Positions 56,208 through 64,000 of a stretch of DNA of 64,000 nt are shown in pieces. Position 1 is the stretch's first letter. The number at the start of each line of letters is the position of its first letter. The DNA comes from Mortierella sp. BCC40632 (taxonomy: Eukaryota; Mortierellomycota; Mortierellomycetes; Mortierellales; Mortierellaceae), in NCBI GenBank assembly GCA_011634665.1, contig WAEK01000008.1:117501-181500 (forward strand), written 5' to 3'. The position numbers were made by a program, and so were the translations under genes. Under the pieces are notes generated by a model that worked only from the letters and a program-made list of their open reading frames with translations, made no database searches and was not told where the DNA came from.

Positions 56208-57983
56208 CTACAATGAGTTGTCGAGTGCATTAGCAATGCCCTCCAAGACAGCGACAAGTCCCGCCGCACCAGCGTCCTGAACTTGCTGATGATCTTCTCC
56301 CATGTAGGCTGCACGGCCACGTTTGGGTTTCATCTGTGCTGTTGCCTCGGCGCCTGCTCTCGCTGCCTTGAGAGCCTCATCAAGATTGTCCGTCTTGGCA
56401 AGTGAGCTTGCAAATGGCTCAAGCGCATCGATCAACGTCCTGTGCCCAGGACGTGCTGTAGTGTACTGGTATAATGTATCAAGTCCCTGAAGCATGGCCA
56501 AACCCCAGACTCTGGGTGATAATTGAGTGGATCCTCCAATCTCCTTGTTTTTGCTCATACTCTGTGCTAAACCATCCAAGAATAAACAATAGATGATACC
56601 AGACGTTCCTCCCATCGCGCCTTCAATGATTGCAGACATGCGTGCCAACGCAGCAGATGGATCGTTCAAGGGTAGATCCGATTTTTTGGAGGCATCATAA
56701 ATGGCGGAAACGCCAGAGAGCAGGACCTGGCCACAGTCACCATCACCCATGATCTGATCCAGCCGAGTTACCTCTGGCTCTTTATCGACCACGTTTTTGT
56801 AAACCGCTTCAATAACGCGCTCCCAACGAGCATCCTTTGCGGGTGTAAAAGATTGAGATGGACCCTTTGCGGATTCATCCGTGCTACCAGCATCGACGAC
56901 CTTGGCATGGTTGATCCAGCCAGGACAGTGCGCTGGTGAATCGATCAAAGACAAAAATTCTTGAGACTTTGACTTATCCTCGGGAAGGACCAACAGCGAG
57001 AGACTGGCACCTGGCATCCCCAATGCAGTCATGTACGTTCCCGAGAAGACACGTTCAATCCTGATTCCCTGAGCCTTGACAGCCTCCACAGCTAGTTTAG
57101 TAACGAGTCCCATCTCGAGATTTGAAGTGGCGCCGAGGTTGTTGACAAACAAGACAACGCGAGACTTGTCTTCCTTGCAAGCCTTGTACCGAGAACTTTG
57201 AACGATATGTTCAACCAGATTCCGGACTAAGACATCAGAAGGATCGAGTTTCTTCTTTTCAAATCCTGGTTCGTTATGAATTCCCATCCCGACCTCGATC
57301 TCATCCTCTTTCAAAGTACGTGGGTATCCCTGTCCGGGGATAGAGGCAGCATTGAAGGCACATCCAATCGTAAAGGTTTGATTTGCAACATAATTTGCAA
57401 CCTGTTGAACTGTTTCCAGAGTTCCTCCTTGAGCAGCACAAGCACCGGCGAGTTTGTAAACGAGAACTGTCCCTGCCAATCCACGTTGACCCACTCCACC
57501 TTCGTCGTCATCGTTCTCATTCACAACCCCAACATCGTCTCCAACCACGACCATGGCTACCTTGGGAACCGGTTTTCCTTGGTTCACGTGCTCGGACTTG
57601 AATCGCTCGACGGCTCGACCAAAGTTCAGGACATCGCCAGTGTAGTTTTTGATCACAACCAAGGTACCATGGTTTTCGGCATAAACTCGACGGAGACAAG
57701 AGAGGACTTGAGAGGAGGAAGGCGAGGCAAAGACGTGACCTGCGACAGAGGCAGAGAGCATACCATGGCCTACATACCCAGCATGAGCGGGCTCATGACC
57801 AGACCCACCACCACAAAACAAGGTGACTTGGTTGGAACGAACAGAGGCGAGGTCTTTGGTATAGATCACTTTTTCCTGATCGTCCAGGGCAAGGTGAGGG
57901 TTGGCAAGGATAAAGCCATGGAGAGAGTCCTTGACGAGGGTCTTTGGGTCGGTGATAAAGTGTTTTCCGTGAGCGGGCGTCAT
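56208..57983 (-). CDS. DAK1: Dihydroxyacetone kinase
   Basis: This single-exon gene encodes 591 residues, the normal length for the single-chain ATP-dependent enzyme. The DhaK domain (about 1-340) has the GGGSGHEPAHAGYVG substrate loop at 58-72 and the histidine that binds dihydroxyacetone covalently in GMGIHNEPG (His236). The DhaL domain (about 385-591) has the Mg-ATP motif MGDGDCG (413-418) and GAMGGTSGIIYC. It phosphorylates dihydroxyacetone (and glyceraldehyde) in glycerol use and detoxification, in the cytosol. An acidic insert (NENDDDEGG, about 155-163) is not typical. The start is the first ATG with a DAK-like beginning (MTPAHGKHFI). The open frame above it is poly-Asn leader. No breaks seen. 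Confidence 0.96.
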   Translation of the reverse strand: MTPAHGKHFITDPKTLVKDSLHGFILANPHLALDDQEKVIYTKDLASVRSNQVTLFCGGGSGHEPAHAGYVGHGMLSASVAGHVFASPSSSQVLSCLRRVYAENHGTLVVIKNYTGDVLNFGRAVERFKSEHVNQGKPVPKVAMVVVGDDVGVVNENDDDEGGVGQRGLAGTVLVYKLAGACAAQGGTLETVQQVANYVANQTFTIGCAFNAASIPGQGYPRTLKEDEIEVGMGIHNEPGFEKKKLDPSDVLVRNLVEHIVQSSRYKACKEDKSRVVLFVNNLGATSNLEMGLVTKLAVEAVKAQGIRIERVFSGTYMTALGMPGASLSLLVLPEDKSKSQEFLSLIDSPAHCPGWINHAKVVDAGSTDESAKGPSQSFTPAKDARWERVIEAVYKNVVDKEPEVTRLDQIMGDGDCGQVLLSGVSAIYDASKKSDLPLNDPSAALARMSAIIEGAMGGTSGIIYCLFLDGLAQSMSKNKEIGGSTQLSPRVWGLAMLQGLDTLYQYTTARPGHRTLIDALEPFASSLAKTDNLDEALKAARAGAEATAQMKPKRGRAAYMGEDHQQVQDAGAAGLVAVLEGIANALDNSL

Positions 57984-58951
57984 GGCGATGAGTGTGCTAC
58001 TGTTGTTGTTGTTGTTGTTGAGATTGTGAGAACAAAAAAGAATGGAGAGATGAGGAGGAATAATGTGTAAGGTGATGAGAAAGAGAAAGGAAAGGGGGAC
58101 AGAAGAGAAGACGCGAAAAAGAGAAGAAAGCAATGTGTGGGAAAGAGCAATGCGTGCGAATAAAAAAAAAAAAGGCGAGGCTCTTTAGCATCGCATAGTG
58201 CCTGATCAAGTCGATTAGCACGTCGACAACGACTCTTGCACCTGATTTGGCTCGCTCTCATATCTGATTTTTGGTCTGGGCTGGGGCGCAATCTCTGTCT
58301 TCCTGAAAATTCTTACTCAACACGATCGGACTCCTTGGGTGCATCGAATGTTGTTTGAGAGAGAAGGAAGAGGAAACTCCCTAGTAAACAACTCGTTCTT
58401 TTTGGATCCACCACTGGACACGTATTTAGGCATGGGCCTCTTCTCTCCTCCTCGACATCCGAGACCAATGTTGTATTCTGACGTTACCTCTTCCTTTCTT
58501 CCTTCCTTCCTTCCTTCCTTCCTTCCTTCCTTCCTTTTTTTTTTAGGGATCTCCAATAAAAGTCATCGTGTAACCTGGACCATGTTGTGCCGTTCTCAAA
58601 AACGTGGGTCGACGTCGTGTGGTGCTAGTACTTTTTCTTTTTCTTGTTTGATTCCTCCTCCATGTATCTCCTGTACTTTCTGAGGTTGCCTGTTCTCGCG
58701 TCCTTCCGTGCGTATTGATGGTGAACAGGCCATGATGTCAATCAAATAGTCTCTCTTTTGTTCTTCCAGTAGACTGGAAGAACAAAAGAAAAACTAACTA
58801 TTGTAGACTGTTCGTAATTTCTTCTCCAGTGCGCCAAAGAGCATCTCTTTGACTGTGTCTCTTATGCCCAAAAAGCTTCCTTGTCCAAAAACGCGTTGAA
58901 CTAAAACAATAGATCCTTTAATGACTGACTGTGAACCAAACAACAAGAAAA

Positions 58952-58983
<32 letters not shown>

Positions 58984-59465
58984 AAAAAAAAAAAAAAGGG
59001 CGGGGTGGAGGGTAGAAAGAAACAAACAGAGGCAGAAATAGAGAAAAGACCCTTCTTCTCTTCTTTCTCTCTTTTTCTATCAAAGGGTTAAAAAAAAGAA
59101 AAAAGAAATAAAGAACAGAAACCAAGAACTACCCATGCATTCCATCGTAGAGATTGAGTAAGAAAGTAACATTTGAAGGAAGGAGAGAGTGAGAGTATAA
59201 AGAGGCAGGCGGCGCATAGTCCATGATCTGCCTCCTTGCGGTCATAGACATGAGAAGAAAAAAAACAAGAGTCTCGTCTCAACTCCTGTGTTTAGATACA
59301 TGGGTGTTTTTTCTCGCTTCAACCTGTTGAAATGCACTGGGGAGGGGCCTTTGTCTCCATTAGTCTCGTCCTGGTATTTTTCCTGGCTCTGTCAATAAAA
59401 CTGATAGTGGGTGGAATGTGAGAGAAAGAGAAAGAGAAAGAGGGGGGAACAGAAAAAAAGAGTGC
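57984..59465. other. Intergenic between DAK and Rab11 genes
   Basis: DAK promoter side with a (GTT)n tract at 58003-58020. A GTAGACT-containing perfect inverted repeat (TTCTTCCAGTAGACTGGAAG, about 58762-58782) sits near 58.77 kb. A run of AAAAAG units and A29 lies at about 58948-58998. No gene supported. Confidence 0.45.
58497..58536. repeat. (CTTC)n microsatellite
   Basis: About ten perfect CTTC tetranucleotides ending in a T10 run. Confidence 0.9.
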
Positions 59466-61217
59466 TTAGCAGCATCCATTGCCAGCAGGCTTGTCCTGAG
59501 GTGTAGGTGTAATGCTGATCGATGCACCTCCAGCCTTCAACTCATCCTTGCCACTCTCCTTGGGCATGTGATTAGTAACGACCTTGTAGATCTATACAAG
59601 ATGAATACCAAAGTGTAGTGTAAAGAGATGAGGTCAGTTTTCTTCATTCTTTTCTTCATTCTCTTTTTGATCATGTCCTGTTTCATGTTTCTCGACATTA
59701 TCGATATCGTTACCTCAGACAACAAGTTTGTGAAAGCAACATCGACGTTGGTGGCATCGAGGGCCGAAGTCTCGATAAACATCAGTCCATTCTCAACCGC
59801 AAAGGACTTAGCCTCCTCCGTATGGATCGAGCGCAAATGACGAAGATCCGACTTGTTACCGACCAACATCACAATAATGTTAGAGTCGGCATGTTCCCGA
59901 ACCTCGGACAGCCATCTCGAAACCGATTCGTATGTGCCATGCTGGGTGATATCATACAGGAGCAGTGCTCCAACTGCGCCTCTGTAGTACGCGGATGTAA
60001 TAGCCCTGTAGCGCTCCTGACCAGCAGTGTCCCAAATCTGGGCCTATTGAATTCGAACGGGCGCAGCGACGAGACGACACCAGTGAAAGGGAAAAGAGTA
60101 GCAAGTGGAGCAAAAAGCCGGGGCTTGTTAGTTGGAGTGTAGGCGACACGGCTGTCCTTGACAAAGCCAGAGAAATAGGGCTGTGCCGGGATGTATGTAT
60201 GTGGTCGTGTCATGCTGCTGGTCTTTTTTTAACACACACACGCACTCTTTCCCTATGCTCACCCCCTTCCCCTTCCCTTTTTTTTTTTTTTTTTTTTTTT
60301 TTTTCTTTCCTCCCCTGTCCTTGTCAATGTCCTGCAGTGTCTCCATTTGGGCCCTTTCTCTTTCTTCTCCTCTTTGTCTATTGGGAGTGACCCATCTTAT
60401 TTTTTTTTTTTTTTTTTGTTTTCAGCGTTGCTGGGCATAGTTTTTTTTTTTTTTTTTTGGTTTTATCCTCCGCTTCCCGTTTTCCGTTCTCCACTTTTTT
60501 TTTGTCCGCTGTGCTTTGCTGCAGAGCATCGTTCTATCTCATGAGAGCAAGTGTGGGAGCTCATCATCTCGAGGAAAAAAAAAAAAAGGAAAAAAGAGAG
60601 CGGGATGATGACGGAAGATGCATACGCCAGGGAAGGGTCCGGAGGAAAAAAAAGAAGAATGAGGATGAGGATGAGAGCCAGAACACGTCCCCATGCGCAA
60701 TCCCTGGAATCACCCCCCCTCAATGAGAGGCATCTTTTTTTCTTCTACTTCTGGGCTACTTCTCCCTCCCCCCCCCCTCTCCTCCTCCCTTCTCCGCTCC
60801 CACTCCCCATGAGAGACAGTCGACTTTCTCTGGGATGGGAAAAAAAAAGAGTATGTTTGAGGCCCTGTTCAAGATCTCCGCAGGGTCTCTTTTTTTCTCG
60901 TGTTCCATACACGTTCTTTTCCTTCTCTAGCCCGTTTGTCCATCCTTTTTCACTCGCTCTTTCTTCTTTTTTTTCTTTTTTTGTTTTCTCGAGAATCCTT
61001 TTCTCCCAATGATCCAACTCATTCTGATACCTGCCTTGATCATCTTGCCATCTTCGACCTGGACGGTACGTGCGCCGAAATCCACACCGATGGTCGACTT
61101 GGATTCGAGATTGAAATCGCCACGGGTGAAACGGCTCAACAGGTTGGACTTGCCGACACCACTGTCACCGATGAGGACGATCTTGAAGAGAAAGTCATAG
61201 GCGTCGTTCTGGGCCAT
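59466..61217 (-). CDS. RAB11: Rab11/Ypt31-type small GTPase
   Basis: Three exons (61217-61035, 60043-59714, 59591-59466) give 212 residues. The P-loop GDSGVGKS is at 17-24, the switch I STIGVDF at 41-47, and [20 protein letters not shown] begins exon 2. NKSDLRHLR and [10 protein letters not shown] are the guanine-binding motifs, and the C-terminus ends GNGCC for double geranylgeranylation. The protein cycles on recycling endosomes and late Golgi vesicles and directs polarised secretion, which matters at hyphal tips. The first intron (60044-61034, 991 nt) is far longer than others in the window, full of homopolymer runs, and uses a GC donor (ATCAAG|GCAGGT). The usual GT two codons on would break [10 protein letters not shown]. 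No RNA evidence is available here. Confidence 0.95.
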
Positions 61218-61985
61218 GGCGATGGAAACTGGAGGAAAAGAAGGGGAAGGAGGTTTGGGTGGGTTTTAGTGAGTGAAAAAGAGAATGAAAGAGAGTGAAC
61301 AAAAAGAGGAGAGATGAGATGTGTGGGAGAGAGAGAGAGAAAGAGAAAGAAAGGGAAGAAAGAGACAGAAACAGTGAAAGACAAAGAAAGAGCCAAAGGG
61401 GAAACGAGGGCGCGTGGGCTTGTCCTCCTTTGGGTCCTCGCTCCGCTCCTCTCTCTCTCTCCTCTCTCTCTCTCTTTCCTCCGATGCACCACATGTGTCA
61501 CAACAGGCCATCTCTCTCTCTTTTCTCTCTTTTCTCTCTCTCAGTTCTCTTTTCTCTCTTCTATCTTTCTCTCTCTCCCCCGCTTTCTGTTCTTCTTTCT
61601 CTTCTCTTCTCTTTTCTCTTTTTTCGCGTCTCACCTTCCTCGCCGTTACCCCGGTCAGACCAGGCGGGATGACAATAGACTATATCTGACCATTACACGC
61701 CGCTCGCTTTGTTGATCACTGAACATCTTCTCTCTCCCTTCCATCGCTTCTCCCTCTTTTCCATCGCTTCTCCCTCCCTTCCAGCAGAGGTATGTGTGGC
61801 TCAGGCAAGGCCACGTGGCTACTTGTCTGTCTGTGCATGTGGTGGCTGTTGCTCCTTCAGATATTCCTGGAGAGTATAAAAAAAGAACAAGGTCCCAGAG
61901 CCACTCTGAAAACAGGATTTTTGGTCTTTCTTTCTTTTTTTCTTTCCAGGTTCTATGGTGGTAAATAGCTAGTGTGGGTTCTGGG

Positions 61986-62020
<35 letters not shown>

Positions 62021-62100
62021 CACTTTGGTGGTGGCGATGTATGCAGAATAGGAAATGAGTGTTTACAAATGTATCAATAGAATAATAAGAAGAAAAAAGT
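61218..62100. other. Intergenic, purine/pyrimidine tracts
   Basis: The Rab11 upstream region is dominated by GA-rich, then CT-rich sequence (61330-61640) and a (GA)n tract at 61989-62018. It probably includes the 3' end of the Utp22 transcript. No further gene seen. Confidence 0.5.
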
Positions 62101-64000
62101 CTAATGGCTAGCCTGGGATGGGTCTCTGTTGATTTGAAGCGTTTGGACAAGTCCATGTCCGATTCGCTGCATCTCGCTCATCAATGCCTCAATATTCGGT
62201 ACCACCAGCTTGGACCCTGCTGCTTTTGTATCCTTGGATTCCTATAAATAAGGGAAGGGAGGAGGAGGAGAAGAGAGAGAGAGAGTATATAGAAAAATCC
62301 ATATCAGCATTCGTTTCTCTCTCGATAAACCCACACTTCGAGAGAAGAAAGACAAAATATAAAAATAACAACAAATCTTCACTTACAAGATCACCGTTCT
62401 GGTTCACATCTGCAGGCTTGTTGTTAAATCCAAGGTTAACCTTCCATGATCGAGGAGCGAGTGCAATAGGGTTCCAGAGAACACCAATCTGCGTGCCTCC
62501 GTAACGGTCGTGGAAGAAGAGAGCAATGTCTCCGAATGCCCTCTATTCAAAACAAAACAGAAAAAGACAAAGAGCACATCCAATACCAGCGAGTCAACAA
62601 CACATTTCGTTTCAACATCCCCTTCACCCACATCTGTAGACTTGAAAGACTCGAACAACATCCTTTCTTTCATTCTTACCTGAAGCTCTGCAAGGTACTC
62701 GGCAGCAGGGTCAAATCCAATCATCACCTCGTCTCCAAAGACGCTCTTCTGGAAAGAGCCCAAGTTTCGGTACTTGTCTCCCTTCGTGGCAAAATACTTG
62801 GCTTCAGGTGACAGATTCTGTCCATAACGCGTGCACAATGATGGATCCAGATCGATCACAATGTCATAATGCATCGTTGGCGTCACAAACAGTGGCCTCA
62901 ACGATGTCGAGACAGTTGTCGAGGAAACTGTAGTGGTAGTGCCCGTAGCCTTGTTGAGATGATCCAAACTAGATTTTGAAAGTGCTCGCAGACGCGACAA
63001 GATCATGGGCGTGGGCGACTCCCATGTCCACCACTTGGAGGCAGTATCCTTGCCCGTTGCAATAAACATCGAAGCATGCTCATGCATCGATGACGATCCT
63101 GTCATCACCGAGGTCACCTTGTTCTTGCGAAGGTTCGCAAAGTTGTGTCGAATCTCTTCCCGTTCCTTGCCAGTCATCTCTCCTGTCAAGTCCACGACCA
63201 AGGGCTCATGTTGCCAGTCCCAGTGCGCAAACAGGTTCAGGACTCGAAGGAATCCTGTAAAACCCGAAGCTGGAACCGACCATGGTGCAGGGTTCACATA
63301 CACGGCTGCTGCTACCAGCTCCAGAGCCTCATCCTTCAAGAATGGGGCCAACCAATGTGCACTCACCCATCGCTTGGTTAACCGAATTGTCTGCGACAAT
63401 GAGGGATATCGGTGACAAAGAGCATGCATCTGGAATGTGTGCATTGGTGCCTGAGTAAAGAGACGGTTGTAGAGATCCAATGCCACCTGGTGCTGCTCCT
63501 TCAGACTGTGGCTCGTCTTGCGGTCGGAAATCGCCTTTTCACAGAGTGCAATCTCTCGGTCATGAGAGATTCGGCAGCGGAACACATAACCTGGCTCAAC
63601 TCGGACATCCATGTATCCATTCGCGCTCAGGGACTCGTCTCGGGTCTCCTCCACCACCGTGGCCACCATCTCCTTGGCCTTCAACTTGGAAGCAAGACGG
63701 AGATAAAAGGCAGTCTTCATTCGCTGAATCGCCTTTAGGTTATCGGGCCACTTTTGCGAAGACTCAAACTGGATAATAACGTCCATTGGCTCCACAAACT
63801 GGGCGCTGTCTGGGTACATGTTGGCAGACCCATCCAGAACACGAGGCTGAGGGATAAAAGTCGAGGAAAGACGCGCTGCTGGTGAAGTAAAGTACATGTG
63901 CGTCACGGACAAGGGCATATCCTCAGCTGACTTGACAGCCTTGGTCAATGCCTCGAATGCAGACATGGCACTCTGGAATCCACCTGCAGATGCAGCCTTG
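62101..64000 (-). CDS. UTP22: Utp22/NOL6 (Nrap) rRNA-processing protein, C-terminal part
   Basis: Exons run from the right edge to 62680, then 62542-62387 and 62241-62101, giving about 539 residues of the C-terminus. The true start lies beyond the window. The 5' end is open in frame to base 64000. Recognisable Nrap-family segments are PMDVIIQFESSQKWPDNLKA, RLTKRWVSAHWLAPFLKDEA, LNLFAHWDWQHEPLVVDL, FMIATGKD-like FIATGKDTASKWWTWESPTP and LFFHDRYGGTQIGVLWNP near the end. Utp22 is part of the UTP-C module of the small-subunit processome and acts in the nucleolus with Rrp7 in early 18S maturation. Tandem nucleotidyltransferase-like folds lack catalytic activity in this family. No breaks seen. Confidence 0.93.

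Noticed and set aside
57276..58070. 264-aa plus-strand frame antisense to dihydroxyacetone kinase
   Set aside because: The sense strand encodes all DAK motifs. The antisense translation has no recognisable feature.

Overview
The window is eukaryotic nuclear DNA from a filamentous fungus. Genes carry short spliceosomal introns (about 80-130 nt, GT-AG with two GC-AG cases), TATA boxes lie at plausible distances from starts, and intergenic DNA is full of (GA)n/(CT)n tracts and 18-34 nt A or T runs. A Crinkler-type gene of the fungal header + NTPase + nuclease kind, Fanzor/TnpB-like remnants, a DIRS retrotransposon and early-diverging-fungus style housekeeping genes suggest Mortierellomycota or a related Mucoromycota lineage. 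That placement is inference.

Layout. 0-18.5 kb is gene-poor and low in complexity. It holds a possible pair of exons at the left edge, a tRNA-Ser(GCU) with intron (3.24-3.37 kb), two small secreted proteins (3.8-4.36 kb, 5.85-6.08 kb), a 28S rRNA scrap (7.2 kb), a MULE-like transposase fragment (9.9-10.5 kb) and a 54-bp tandem duplication (12.1 kb). An amino-acid transporter (18.86-20.25 kb) borders an accessory island of about 21 kb. The island contains a decayed Fanzor-like gene (22.5-23.2 kb), RNase H debris of one DIRS-like element (24.9-25.4 kb), a 570-bp 28S fragment ending at the mature 3' end (26.8-27.4 kb), a structurally complete but frameshifted DIRS element (27.79-32.71 kb), a broken Crinkler gene (33.25-36.75 kb, minus), a divergent PD-(D/E)XK nuclease-like gene with one frameshift (37.98-40.41 kb, plus) and a second Fanzor-like remnant (41.1-42.1 kb).

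Core genes resume at 42.24 kb: a complex I 17.8-kDa-like subunit, 5 kb of simple-sequence DNA, an indoleamine 2,3-dioxygenase with a mitochondrial-like leader (49.56-51.60 kb), an unrecognised low-complexity protein (52.03-53.30 kb), dihydroxyacetone kinase (56.21-57.98 kb), Rab11 (59.47-61.22 kb) and the C-terminal half of Utp22/NOL6, which runs off the right edge.

The core genes are uninterrupted over about 8.6 kb of coding sequence, while every accessory gene in the island carries frameshifts or stops. The contrast points to real decay rather than poor sequence quality. The most interesting items are the two Fanzor-like relics, which share an 86-nt intron and a displaced catalytic glutamate, and the Crinkler/nuclease divergent pair set among mobile DNA.
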